Assembly: GCF_002979775.1 (NCBI RefSeq)
Contig: NZ_PCPR01000031.1
Location: 1 to 50,086, forward strand
DNA length: 50,086 bases
From: Arthrobacter sp. MYb23
GTDB lineage: Bacteria > Actinomycetota > Actinomycetes > Actinomycetales > Micrococcaceae
Reading direction: 5' to 3'
The translations under genes and the position numbers were made by a program. This document shows positions 1 through 8,348 of this stretch, one piece after another (positions within the stretch are counted from its first letter, which is position 1; every line of letters begins with the position of its first letter). Under the pieces are notes generated by a model, which worked only from the letters and a program-made list of their open reading frames with translations, had not been told where the DNA came from and did not search any database.

Positions 1-254
1 GGCGCCACTGGTGCGGGGGGTGCCACGGGCGTGGGCGGCACAACGGGGGCAGGTTGAACCGCAGGGACTGGTCGGGGCAATTCCAGCTCGCCTTCCGCCG
101 AGGGAGCCGCCTCCCCCGGGGTCGCTTCGGGAACGGGCACCACATTGTGGTTCTGCGTGGCGAGGAATCGTTCACGCGCCCGCAGCTCTTTGCGGGTAAG
201 CGGCATACCGCCGCCGGCGGTACCGCTGGAGGGGTCGTTGTTGACCGGGCTCAC
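1..254 (-). CDS. mltG: Endolytic transglycosylase MltG, N-terminal part only (runs off the left edge)
   Basis: Only about the first 84 codons are inside the window. The GTG start overlaps the ruvX stop in a GTGA (251-254), so the two genes are translationally coupled. The N-terminus contains MPLTRKELRARERF followed by a Pro/Ala/Val-rich low-complexity stretch, which matches the cytoplasmic tail that precedes the membrane anchor in actinobacterial MltG proteins. MltG cleaves nascent glycan strands and so sets their length; its LysM-like and YceG catalytic domains would lie outside the window. The assignment rests on this tail and on the alaS-ruvX-mltG order known in actinobacteria, not on catalytic residues. 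Confidence 0.72.
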   Translation of the reverse strand, partial: MSPVNNDPSSGTAGGGMPLTRKELRARERFLATQNHNVVPVPEATPGEAAPSAEGELELPRPVPAVQPAPVVPPTPVAPPAPVA

Positions 255-841
255 AGTTGCAGTCCCCTCTTAGAAGAATCGGTTTCACTGCCGGAGGCAG
301 CCCGCAGCGTTGGGGCACTGCTGGGCTTTTCGGACTGCACCGGTGCCTGCACTCGGCGGCCAACGTCCGTTCCTCTGGCTTTTTGCATGTCGATTGCGTG
401 CTGCAGTATTCCGGCAGCGGCAACCTGATCAACCACTTTACGGTGGTTCTTGCTGCTCATGCCAGCTTCGTGCAGGTTGCGGTGTGCCGTAACAGTTGAA
501 AGTCGCTCATCCACAAGGTTCACGGGAACGTCTAAACCGACACGCAGAAGCTCGCTGGACAGGAGGTCCGCATAGTCCATGGCCATTTGCGCAGACGCCC
601 GCTCTTCGCCCTTCATGGTGCGGGGAAGACCGACGAAAATCTGCACCGCCGCCAAGTCAACAGCGTGCTTGACCACTGCGCGCACATCGGAGTTTTTCTT
701 GGTGTCCCGCCCTACTGTCTTGAACGGTGTCGCCAGGATTCCGTCCGGATCGCAGATGGCCAGACCCACCCGGACGGTACCGACGTCTACCCCCAGCTTG
801 ATGCCGTGGGGGTAGACGCCACTGTCAGTACTGGAATCCAC
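251..841 (-). CDS. ruvX: Putative pre-16S rRNA nuclease / Holliday junction resolvase-like RuvX (YqgF)
   Basis: A 196-residue RNase H-fold protein of the YqgF family. The first catalytic aspartate is in GVDVGTVRVGLA (Asp19), the central motif is FVGLPRTMKGEE, and the last acidic motif is VDERLSTVTA. The E. coli member matures the 16S rRNA 5' end; others are described as resolvase-like. Start is GTG, two nucleotides after the alaS stop, and the stop overlaps the mltG start by 4 bp, so the gene sits inside an alaS-ruvX-mltG operon. A tail of about 45 residues after the fold is hydrophilic and low in complexity and is not needed for the family assignment. Confidence 0.9.
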   Translation of the reverse strand: MDSSTDSGVYPHGIKLGVDVGTVRVGLAICDPDGILATPFKTVGRDTKKNSDVRAVVKHAVDLAAVQIFVGLPRTMKGEERASAQMAMDYADLLSSELLRVGLDVPVNLVDERLSTVTAHRNLHEAGMSSKNHRKVVDQVAAAGILQHAIDMQKARGTDVGRRVQAPVQSEKPSSAPTLRAASGSETDSSKRGLQL

Positions 842-843
842 CG

Positions 844-3522
844 TCAGCGCTTGGCAATCGCATCCACCACCGCTGTGAGGGCCTCAGAGACCTTCCCAGC
901 GTCGGTGCCGCCGCCTTGGGCGACGTCGTCCTTGCCGCCACCGCCGCCACCGAGGATCCCTGCTGCCAAACGCACCAGCACTCCGGCTTTGACGCCTGCT
1001 TCGCGGGCTGCCTCGTTGGTGGCGATCAGTATGACGGGACGGTGATTGCTGACACCCGCAACAGCCACAGTGGAGGCTTCCGAGCCGAGGCGGTTACGGA
1101 GATCGAGGGCAAGGTTGCGCAGATCATCAGCGCCACCCACCTGGCCGGCGTCGTGGGCTACGACCCTAACGCCCGCGGCGTCCTTGGCGGTACCCACCAG
1201 GTTGGCGGCCGCTGCTGCGAGCTGCTCTTTGCGGAGGCGATCAAGCTCCTTCTCTGTGGCCTTGAGCTTGTTCAGGGTGCTGGAGATCCGGTCAGCAAGT
1301 TGTCCGGACGGAACTTTCAAAAGATCCGTGAGCTCTGAGACCAAGGCCCGCTCGGCTGCGAGGTGACGGAAGGCATCCAAGCCTACGAAAGCCTCAACAC
1401 GGCGGTTTCCCGAGCCAACAGACTGTTCGCCCAACAGGGAGAGGCTGCCGATCAGGGACGTGCTGGCCACGTGGGTGCCACCGCACAACTCGCGGGACCA
1501 CGCGCCGTCGATCTCCACCACACGCACTTCGCTGCCGTAGTTTTCGCCGAAGAGCGCCATGGCACCCAGCTCCTTGGCCTCGGCGAGCCCCATCACCTTG
1601 GTGTCCACCCGGAAGTTGTTCCGGATGGCGATGTTGGAAACCTCTTCGATTTCGGAGCGGGTAGCAGTGCTGAGGCCCTCGCCCCAGGCGAAGTCAAAGC
1701 GAAGGTATCCGGCCTTGTTGTACGAACCGCGCTGAGTGGCTTCCGGGCCGAGGATCTGGTGCAACGCAGCATGCACAATGTGCGTGCCGGTGTGGGCCTG
1801 CTCGGCGGCATGACGACGTTCGCGGTCGACGGCGGCGCGCACCAAGGCCTCGGAAGCGATCTCACCTTCGCGGACAATCGCCTTGTGAACACTGAGGCCC
1901 TTGATGGGACGCTGAACGTCCACAACCTCAACTACGAAACCGTCGCCGGTGATGAGGCCTGTGTCAGCGGACTGACCGCCGGCTTCTGCATAGAACGGGG
2001 TTTCGTTGAGGACCAACTCGATTTCGTCGCCGGTGGACGCATGCGCCACCGACCGGCCGCCGCTGACGATGCCGCGGACCTTTGCTTCGCCCTCAAGTTC
2101 GCTGTACCCGGTGAAGACTGTTTCGCCCTTGCCCAGAAGCTCCTGGTAGGCGCTGAGGTCGGCGTGGCCACCCTTTTTGCCCTTGGCATCGGCCTGAGCA
2201 CGCTGGCGCTGCTCCAGCATGAGGGCGCGGAAACCCGTTTCGTCCACCTTGAGGCCGGCTTCTTCTGCCATTTCCAGGGTCAGATCAATCGGGAAGCCGT
2301 AAGTGTCATGCAGGGCGAAGGCGTCTGCGCCGGAAAGTGGAACGCCGGCAGCCTTTGACTCGGCTACAGCATCTTCCAGACGGGCTGTACCGGAAGCAAT
2401 AGTGCGCAGGAACGCTTTTTCTTCGGCGTAGGCAATACGGCTGATGCGGGCAAAGTCGGTCTCCACCACCGGGTAGACGCCCTTCATGGCGTCGCGGGAA
2501 GCGGGAAGAAGGTCGGGGAGGCAGGCTTTTTCGACGCCGAGCAAGCGCATGGCGCGGACAGCGCGTCGGATCAGGCGACGCAGCACATAGCCACGGCCTT
2601 CGTTGGACGGTGCCACACCATCGGCAATGAGCATCAAGGCAGAGCGAATGTGGTCGCCTACAACACGCATGCGGACATCGTCCGTGTGGTGCGGATCTTC
2701 CGGGGACTCAGCCGAGGTGTACTCGCGGCCGGACAATTCAGCTGCTTTGTCGATCACAGGGCGGACCTGATCGGTCTCGTACATGTTTTCAACACCCTGG
2801 AGGATCATGGCAAGACGCTCCATGCCCAGGCCGGTGTCAATGTTCTTCTGCGGCAGTTCACCCACGATGTCAAAGTCCACCTTGGAGCGGACGTTCTCGA
2901 TCTGGTACTGCATGAACACGAGGTTCCAGATTTCGATGTAGCGGGTTTCGTCGGCCAGAGGGCCGCCTTCAATGCCGTAGGCAGGGCCGCGGTCATAGTA
3001 GATCTCGGAGCAGGGACCTGCAGGGCCGGGCTGGCCTGTGGACCAGTAGTTGTCCGCCTTGCCCATGCGCTGGATTCGCTCAGCGGGAATGCCGGTGTTC
3101 TTGAGCCACAGCTCCTTGGCTTCGTCGTCCTCTTCGTAGACCGTCACCCAGAGGCGCTCGGCCGGAAGTCCGTAACCGCCGTCGTCAACGCTCGTGGTGA
3201 GCAGCTCGAAAGCAAACTTGATGGCGTCTTCCTTGAAGTAGTCTCCGAAGGAAAAGTTGCCGCACATCTGGAAGAACGTCCCGTGGCGGGCCGTCTTGCC
3301 TACTTCTTCGATGTCTCCGGTGCGGATGCACTTCTGGACGCTCGTGGCACGGCTGTAGGGCGGCTCTTCGCGCGCGGTCAGGTACGGAATGAAGGGCACC
3401 ATTCCGGCCACAGTGAAGAGAAGTGACGGGTCGCTGGAAACGAGCGACGCGGAGGGAACGGCGGTGTGACCCTTGTTGACAAAAAAGTCCACCCAGCGCT
3501 TGGTGATCTCCTGCGACTTCAT
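844..3522 (-). CDS. alaS: Alanine--tRNA ligase
   Basis: Charges tRNA(Ala). The chosen ATG gives an 892-residue protein starting MKSQEITKRWVDFF, the usual AlaS N-terminus; the frame stays open 26 codons further upstream but that extension is unlike the family. The class II catalytic core comes first, then the editing domain with the zinc-ligand pairs HTGTHIVHAAL (about residue 576) and CGGTHV (about 678), then a coiled-coil region and a DHHA1-type C-terminal domain ending in a glycine-rich stretch (GGGGGGKDD). All parts of a full-length bacterial AlaS are present. It lies downstream of DUF6167 and directly upstream of ruvX on the same strand. A purine-rich AAGGG lies about 14 nt before the ATG. 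Confidence 0.97.
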   Translation of the reverse strand: MKSQEITKRWVDFFVNKGHTAVPSASLVSSDPSLLFTVAGMVPFIPYLTAREEPPYSRATSVQKCIRTGDIEEVGKTARHGTFFQMCGNFSFGDYFKEDAIKFAFELLTTSVDDGGYGLPAERLWVTVYEEDDEAKELWLKNTGIPAERIQRMGKADNYWSTGQPGPAGPCSEIYYDRGPAYGIEGGPLADETRYIEIWNLVFMQYQIENVRSKVDFDIVGELPQKNIDTGLGMERLAMILQGVENMYETDQVRPVIDKAAELSGREYTSAESPEDPHHTDDVRMRVVGDHIRSALMLIADGVAPSNEGRGYVLRRLIRRAVRAMRLLGVEKACLPDLLPASRDAMKGVYPVVETDFARISRIAYAEEKAFLRTIASGTARLEDAVAESKAAGVPLSGADAFALHDTYGFPIDLTLEMAEEAGLKVDETGFRALMLEQRQRAQADAKGKKGGHADLSAYQELLGKGETVFTGYSELEGEAKVRGIVSGGRSVAHASTGDEIELVLNETPFYAEAGGQSADTGLITGDGFVVEVVDVQRPIKGLSVHKAIVREGEIASEALVRAAVDRERRHAAEQAHTGTHIVHAALHQILGPEATQRGSYNKAGYLRFDFAWGEGLSTATRSEIEEVSNIAIRNNFRVDTKVMGLAEAKELGAMALFGENYGSEVRVVEIDGAWSRELCGGTHVASTSLIGSLSLLGEQSVGSGNRRVEAFVGLDAFRHLAAERALVSELTDLLKVPSGQLADRISSTLNKLKATEKELDRLRKEQLAAAAANLVGTAKDAAGVRVVAHDAGQVGGADDLRNLALDLRNRLGSEASTVAVAGVSNHRPVILIATNEAAREAGVKAGVLVRLAAGILGGGGGGKDDVAQGGGTDAGKVSEALTAVVDAIAKR

Positions 3523-3637
3523 TAGCTGATTACTTACCCTTCTCAATTCACTGCACACGATGTGCGCGGAACCGGCTGGTGCCGTTCCGCAGCTTTCCAT
3601 TCTGCCCTGTTGAGGGCGCGGGGGCGAACTGCTCCCG

Positions 3638-3868
3638 CTAGCGCCGGGTGGCTACGGCGTCGTCAATCCCCAACACTGCCCGCAAATCTTCCTCGCGTTG
3701 GTGCATCCCTGTACGCACGGCGTCGGCAAAGTCGAACATGCCATCGGCCATCCGGCCAACAGCTCGATTCAAGCCCTCGGGCCCAAGGTTGGCTTGGGCT
3801 TCGGTGATCTTACGGAACGCAATGACGCCGATGGCGACGCCGATGCCCATCCACACAATTCTCTTCAT
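3638..3868 (-). CDS. DUF6167 family small membrane-anchored protein
   Basis: 76 residues. The N-terminus MKRIVWMGIGVAIGVIAFRK is a short hydrophobic segment fitting one membrane anchor; the remainder is a charged helix containing GPEGLNRAVGRMADGMFDF. This matches the actinobacterial DUF6167 family, which is regularly found between a DUF948 gene and alaS, as it is here. The function is unknown. Co-location with DUF948, also a single-span protein, suggests the two act together at the membrane; that is inference only. Confidence 0.75.
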   Translation of the reverse strand: MKRIVWMGIGVAIGVIAFRKITEAQANLGPEGLNRAVGRMADGMFDFADAVRTGMHQREEDLRAVLGIDDAVATRR

Positions 3869-3921
3869 GAGGTTTTGGTCTCCCTGTAGTTCGCGGCCAA
3901 CTGGTTCAGAGGCTGCTGAGG

Positions 3922-4296
3922 TCAGCGGCTGCGGCGGCCGGAGGAAGGCGCGCGGCGTCCAGCGAACGCAGAACGCACGCCATAGCTGAAGGCTGCAACC
4001 TTGATCAACGGCGAGCCCACCGTGGCCGCAACAAGAGAGGACAACGCGGAGATGTTGGCCGAGGCGTCGGACACGTTGGAGGCGATTCCGTCAACCTTCT
4101 TCAGCTGTTCGTTGGTGGTGGTGACGGTTGCTGTCACTTCATCCATCAGGGGCGTGGCGCCGTCGCTGAGTGAACGGATGGACGTCCGCACTTCGTCAAA
4201 AACGCCGCCCAGCTTCAAAATGGGCACGGCCAAAAGCAGGACGAGAAGCGCGAACACTCCTGCTGCGATGAGGCCGGCGATGTCGCCACCAGACAT
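3922..4296 (-). CDS. DUF948 domain-containing membrane protein
   Basis: 124 residues. It starts with a transmembrane helix (IAGLIAAGVFALLVLLLAVP) followed by an amphipathic helical region rich in Asp, Thr, Ser and Val (VRTSIRSLSDGATPLMDEV), which is the DUF948 pattern, and ends in a basic Arg/Ser tail. DUF948 proteins are predicted to form membrane-tethered coiled coils; the role is unknown. It sits between rpsD and DUF6167, all on the minus strand, with a 53 bp spacer to DUF6167. A terminator hairpin after rpsD (4400-4441) lies between rpsD and this gene, so it may have its own promoter in 4297-4399. Confidence 0.8.
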   Translation of the reverse strand: MSGGDIAGLIAAGVFALLVLLLAVPILKLGGVFDEVRTSIRSLSDGATPLMDEVTATVTTTNEQLKKVDGIASNVSDASANISALSSLVAATVGSPLIKVAAFSYGVRSAFAGRRAPSSGRRSR

Positions 4297-4399
4297 AGAA
4301 CTCTTCTCCTTGGATCGTTTCGCTGCCTCACACCAGCCGGTTCACGGCTTTGGGCAAGGCCTCCCCCAGTACCTTACCTATAGTGGACCGGTACCTTAC

Positions 4400-4441
4400 A
4401 TACAAAGAAGCCCGCGGCGTGTGCCACGGGCTTCTTTGTAT
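4400..4441 (-). terminator. Strong stem-loop terminator after rpsD
   Basis: Starting 13 nt after the rpsD stop is a long inverted repeat: ATACAAAGAAGCCCG pairs with CGGGCTTCTTTGTAT, the stem continues past one mismatch (CGGC/GCCA), and the loop is GTGT. The 3' arm read on the minus strand ends in CTTCTTTGTAT, giving a U-rich exit. The stem is long enough to work as an intrinsic terminator and to separate rpsD from the DUF948-alaS operon. Confidence 0.82.
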
Positions 4442-4454
4442 ACGCTGCTGAAAT

Positions 4455-5075
4455 TTAGCGTGCGTAGAATTCGACGACGAGCTGCTCTTCGCAGATCACG
4501 GGGACCTCGGAGCGCTTCGGGCGACGAACCAGGCGGGCCTGAAGGGCGTCGATCTTGACGTCCAGGTATGCCGGCACGTTGTTGAGCACGTGTGCACCAG
4601 CGGCTGCCACCTGGAACGGGGGCATTACCTCGGAGCGGCTGTGAACGTGGATGAGCTGACCTTCGCCAACGCGGAACGACGGGCGGTCCACGCGGATGCC
4701 GTCAACCATGATGTGGCGGTGAACAACCAGCTGGCGGGCCTGTGCGATGGTGCGGGCGAAGCCTGCACGGAGCACGAGGGCATCCAGACGCATTTCGAGG
4801 AGCTCAACCAGGTTCTCACCGGTCAGGCCCTTGGTGCGGCGTGCTTCTTCGAAGGCACGGGTCATCTGAGCTTCACGGATGCCGTACTGGGCGCGCAGAC
4901 GCTGCTTTTCGCGCAGACGTACGGCGTAGTCGGAGTCCTGCTTCTTGCGGGCACGGCCATGCTCGCCGGGGCCGTACGGGCGGCGCTCCATGTACTTGGC
5001 GGCCTTGGGGGTCAGAGCAATGCCGAGTGCACGCGAAAGGCGTGCGGTACGGCGAGCACGAGTGTTGTTAGCCAC
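4455..5075 (-). CDS. rpsD: 30S ribosomal protein S4
   Basis: Primary 16S rRNA-binding protein of the small subunit. 206 residues, normal length. The N-terminal S4 region (MANNTRARRTARLSRALG, then RRPYGPGEHGRARKKQ) precedes an S4 RNA-binding domain (MRLDALVLRAGFARTIAQAR ... VVHRHIMVDG). The N-terminal zinc-binding cysteines of the C+ form are absent, so this is the zinc-independent C- type. It stands alone rather than in the alpha operon with rpsM, rpsK and rpoA. The 204 bp upstream (5076-5279) carry no gene and should hold its promoter and leader. Confidence 0.97.
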   Translation of the reverse strand: MANNTRARRTARLSRALGIALTPKAAKYMERRPYGPGEHGRARKKQDSDYAVRLREKQRLRAQYGIREAQMTRAFEEARRTKGLTGENLVELLEMRLDALVLRAGFARTIAQARQLVVHRHIMVDGIRVDRPSFRVGEGQLIHVHSRSEVMPPFQVAAAGAHVLNNVPAYLDVKIDALQARLVRRPKRSEVPVICEEQLVVEFYAR

Positions 5076-5279
5076 TTGTGTCCTTCCAATTACTGCGGTG
5101 TGTCAGTGTTACTGGCCTCCATCAGGGAGAGCATCGGCCAACCGCTGCCTCTTGCTACTAGCCCGGGCGCACAGCACTATTGAAGGAATCTTCAGAGGGA
5201 TTGTGCGTCAGGCCATGCCAGACAAGCAACGATCCTATCACGGGCAGGGTCTCCACCCGTAGCGGGCGTCATTCCGGCG

Positions 5280-6776
5280 CTACTCTCCGCGCACGATCTT
5301 ACGGAGCCGCTCCAACCTGGCAGCAATATCGCGTTCAGCTCCGTTAGTGGTGGGCTCGTAGTAGTCCTTGCCCACCAAGTCATCCGGCGGATACTGCTGG
5401 GTTGCCACGCCGTGTGGTTCGTCATGTGCGTACTTGTAGCTCTTCCCATGGCCGAGCTGCTTTGCGCCAGGGTAGTGAGCATCACGCAGGTGCATGGGGA
5501 TGCCGCCACCGAAGCCGGCACGAACATCAGCCACCGCCTTGTTCAGACCCATATAAGCGGCGTTGGACTTTGGCGCGGTGGCCAGATGGACCACGGCCTC
5601 GGCCAACACGATCCGGCCCTCCGGCATGCCGATCAACTGCACTGCCTGTGCCGCGGCCACTGCGGTCTGCAACGCGGTGGGATCTGCCATTCCAATATCC
5701 TCGGCGGCAGAGATCACAATCCGCCTCGCGACGAACCGTGGGTCCTCACCGGCTTCAAGCATGCGTGCCAAATAGTGCAGGGCGGCATCAACGTCCGAGC
5801 CCCGAATGGACTTGATGAACGCGCTGGCCACATCGTAATGCTGGTCGCCGGCACGGTCGTAGCGAACGGCCGCGGCATCCAGGGCACGTTCAGTGTGACG
5901 GAGTTCCACCAGGACGGGAGCGTCAGGAACGCTGTCCTTCGCGAGCCCGGTTTCGCCGTCGTCGGTGTCGCTGTCCTCTTCAGTTCCTGTCGCCTCAGCG
6001 TCGGAAACATCGACGACGGCGGAGTCACCAAACGCGACGCCGGCGGCGGCTTCCAACGCTGTCAATGCCCTGCGGGCGTCGCCTCCGGACAGCCGGACCA
6101 GATGGTCCAACGCCTCAGGGCTTAGCTCCACGCGGCCAGCCAGGCCGCGGGTATCGGCAACTGCCCGTTCAAGCAGACCGGAAATGTCGTCATCGGTAAG
6201 CGGCTTCAGCGTGAGCAGCAGCGAGCGTGACAACAGTGGCGACACCACGGAGAAGGACGGGTTTTCCGTGGTGGCAGCCACCAGCACCACCCAACGGTTC
6301 TCCACCCCAGGGAGCAGGGCATCTTGTTGGGCCTTGTTGAAACGATGGATCTCATCGAGGAAAAGAACGGTGGTCTTCTTGTAAAGGTCGCGGGCTGTCA
6401 ACGCCTCATCCATGACGCGGCGTACATCCTTGACGCCGGCTGTGATGGCTGACAGTTCAACGAACTTACGCCCGGGCCCTCGTGCGATCACGTGGGCGAG
6501 CGTGGTCTTCCCGGTCCCGGGAGGGCCCCAAAGGATCACCGAACTGGGACCCGCGGGGCCGGCAGCCTCAGCACCTGCTGCCAGCTGACGCAAGGGCGAG
6601 CCCTGCCCCAGCAGATGCTGCTGCCCCACCACCTCGTCAAGAGACCGGGGGCGCATTCTTACAGCGAGCGGACTCCGCTGCGAAGCCATCCAGCGGGCAT
6701 CGGAGGGACCCCCCGACACGGACAGATCCTCGGACTCGTCGTCATCAACTGCACCGGCACCAAAGAGATCTTCCAC
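5280..6776 (-). CDS. rarA: Replication-associated recombination protein A (RarA/MgsA) AAA+ ATPase
   Basis: AAA+ clamp-loader-like ATPase acting at stalled forks. 498 residues. Walker A GPPGTGKTT is at residues 84-92, Walker B VLFLDEIHRF at about 137, and sensor 1 AATTENPSF follows. The C-terminal MgsA_C region contains the family signature AAEDIGMADPTAL and ends with YPPDDLVGKDYYEPTTNGAE. There is an acidic insert (ATGTEEDSDTDDGETG, about residues 265-280) not typical of the family core. Start is GTG; an in-frame stop lies four codons upstream, so it cannot begin earlier. Divergent from the acVLRF1 gene with only 41 bp between the starts. Confidence 0.95.
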   Translation of the reverse strand: MEDLFGAGAVDDDESEDLSVSGGPSDARWMASQRSPLAVRMRPRSLDEVVGQQHLLGQGSPLRQLAAGAEAAGPAGPSSVILWGPPGTGKTTLAHVIARGPGRKFVELSAITAGVKDVRRVMDEALTARDLYKKTTVLFLDEIHRFNKAQQDALLPGVENRWVVLVAATTENPSFSVVSPLLSRSLLLTLKPLTDDDISGLLERAVADTRGLAGRVELSPEALDHLVRLSGGDARRALTALEAAAGVAFGDSAVVDVSDAEATGTEEDSDTDDGETGLAKDSVPDAPVLVELRHTERALDAAAVRYDRAGDQHYDVASAFIKSIRGSDVDAALHYLARMLEAGEDPRFVARRIVISAAEDIGMADPTALQTAVAAAQAVQLIGMPEGRIVLAEAVVHLATAPKSNAAYMGLNKAVADVRAGFGGGIPMHLRDAHYPGAKQLGHGKSYKYAHDEPHGVATQQYPPDDLVGKDYYEPTTNGAERDIAARLERLRKIVRGE

Positions 6777-6817
6777 ATGGATAGGCTACTCATAGTTCCA
6801 GCAAAGGAGACATCGAC

Positions 6818-7417
6818 GTGGATCGCCGAGCATCTGCCCCTCATCCGGGTCACGGCAGCCGGACTGCTTTGGTACCCGCCGCCAGGTTGCGGGGTTGGGT
6901 GGACCGGTTCGCGGCAAGCCACGGTCCAATCGCAGAAGACCTCGACGACGACGGGGTACTTCTGAGGGCGGCCGACGGTGCGACTGCCCTGCTGAGGGCA
7001 CCCTGGCCTGCAGACGGACGTCCGGGCCGGGGAGCAACAGAAGTGGACCGTTTGGCTTCACTGGCAAACCAGGAACGGGGGCTTGGCCTGCTGCTGGTTC
7101 GCAAGGGCGGATACTCCATAGCTGCTGCCAGCGGGTCCACAATCCTCGCGTCAAAGAGTGGTAGCCGCTTCCTGGAGGCCAAGGCCACAGCGGAACACGC
7201 TGCGCGCGTCTTCAGCGAACACCACATTGAGTACCTCGTCCCGGGCGGCGACCGCGTGCTGGTGGAACAGGTTCTTTCCCAGCCGCTACTCAGGGCCATT
7301 GCCGGGCGTGCGCGCCTGGCCTTCCTGGACGTTCAAGCTCCAAAGACTGCAGTGCTGGCAAAGTGCGCTGCCGATGCCTGCGCCGTACGCATCACGGTGA
7401 CTGATCCGCCCGTCTGA
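6818..7417 (+). CDS. acVLRF1-family (Vms1-like release factor) putative peptidyl-tRNA hydrolase, catalytic Gln apparently missing
   Basis: 199 residues. Start is GTG with a good AAAGGAG 8 nt upstream. The middle (LLLVRKGGYSIAAASGSTILASKSGSR) and the C-terminal half (VPGGDRVLVEQVL, then AVRITVTDP) follow the actinobacterial VLRF1 family, relatives of yeast Vms1/human ANKZF1, which release stalled peptidyl-tRNA from the large subunit. From what is known of the family, the loop after GSR normally carries a glutamine-containing catalytic motif (recalled as a WSQQR-type run). Here the loop reads FLEAKATAEHAARVFSE with no glutamine, so it may be a divergent or inactive member. Divergent from rarA. 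Confidence 0.7.
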   Translation: MDRRASAPHPGHGSRTALVPAARLRGWVDRFAASHGPIAEDLDDDGVLLRAADGATALLRAPWPADGRPGRGATEVDRLASLANQERGLGLLLVRKGGYSIAAASGSTILASKSGSRFLEAKATAEHAARVFSEHHIEYLVPGGDRVLVEQVLSQPLLRAIAGRARLAFLDVQAPKTAVLAKCAADACAVRITVTDPPV

Positions 7418-7481
7418 CACCCGACGGATGAGCGGCCGCGGCAGCCCAGGAACCGGCAGCCTGGGATCTAACAGCTGAGAT

Positions 7482-8279
7482 CTAGCAGCCGCTGGGCGCA
7501 CGCCTCAGTGGCGCCTGACGGTAGAGGTAGCTGCCGTGGCTGCTGAAACCAGCTTGCGAGTAAAGCCGCTGTGCTCCGTGATTTGCCTCCGTGACCAGCA
7601 GCCAGAATCCCTCGAGATCGTGGTGGGTCCCGGCGTTCAACAGCGCAGCCAGAACCTCGGCCCCGTATCCGCGGCGGCGGTGCTCTGCCGACGTCGCCAT
7701 GCTGTAAATACCGCCCCAGCCATCCACCAAAGCGAGACGTCCGACGGCGGCGGGGACGCCGTCGTCGTCCCTCACCAATGCGTAAAGCGCAGGGCAGGCG
7801 CTGAGAATCTTGTGAGCGACCGACAGTTCAGCTTCGCCTCCGCGACCGTCGACGGTCCACCACACGCTTAGCCATTCCTCAGACGGCTCTGTGGCCATTT
7901 CAACGTTCCGGCCCGACGTGCTGACAGGCAGCCCCTCCGCGCCGCGGACCATGATCTTTGTTGCCGACTGCCTCGTGTAGCGCTGCTCATCCAGGTAAGC
8001 ATTGAGGGCAGCGCTGCGGGAGTCGTCAAAGATTTGGAAGATCAAGGGAAGCCTGCGAAGCCGATACCACTCCGCCGCTGCACGAACGGATGGTGCGATG
8101 CCAGGTCCCTCCTCCAGCCCACCGGAAGCGTTCCTTGGCCACACGGAATTAGCCCTCTGGGTCACTCCGCCCGAAGCACGCAGGACCCAGTCCCCCGTTT
8201 CTTCACGCTCAAGTTCTTCACGCTCAAGTGCAGGCCAGGCCTTATCCATGAGCGATTCCAGAAACGCTTGCTCCATCAT
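7482..8279 (-). CDS. GNAT family N-acetyltransferase
   Basis: 265 residues from the ATG at 8279, chosen because AAGGG lies 8 nt upstream; an in-frame GTG at 8306 would put the start inside the aspS terminator region. The C-terminal half is a GNAT fold: the acetyl-CoA loop is AEHRRRGYGAEVLAALL (R/Q-x-x-G-x-G/A type), followed by GFWLLVTEANHGAQRLYSQAGF. The N-terminal half (WVLRASGGVTQRANSVWP) resembles the N-terminal part of two-domain actinobacterial GNATs. The substrate is unknown. It is downstream of aspS on the same strand but separated by a strong terminator. Confidence 0.85.
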   Translation of the reverse strand: MMEQAFLESLMDKAWPALEREELEREETGDWVLRASGGVTQRANSVWPRNASGGLEEGPGIAPSVRAAAEWYRLRRLPLIFQIFDDSRSAALNAYLDEQRYTRQSATKIMVRGAEGLPVSTSGRNVEMATEPSEEWLSVWWTVDGRGGEAELSVAHKILSACPALYALVRDDDGVPAAVGRLALVDGWGGIYSMATSAEHRRRGYGAEVLAALLNAGTHHDLEGFWLLVTEANHGAQRLYSQAGFSSHGSYLYRQAPLRRAPSGC

Positions 8280-8306
8280 GCGTTGACCCTTCAGTGGCTG
8301 GAACAC

Positions 8307-8338
8307 AAAAGGCTCCTCACCGCAGTGAGGAGCCTTTT
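8307..8338 (-). terminator. Intrinsic terminator after aspS
   Basis: AAAAGGCTCCTCAC pairs perfectly with GTGAGGAGCCTTTT around a CGCA loop, starting 10 nt past the aspS stop. The A-tract on one side and T-tract on the other make it a classical intrinsic terminator that could work in both directions. Confidence 0.88.
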
Positions 8339-8348
8339 GGTCACAAAA

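Noticed and set aside
1363..2358. A 331-codon open frame on the plus strand opposite alaS
   Set aside because: It lies wholly inside alaS in antisense, encodes no recognisable domain, and follows from the high GC and codon pattern of alaS.
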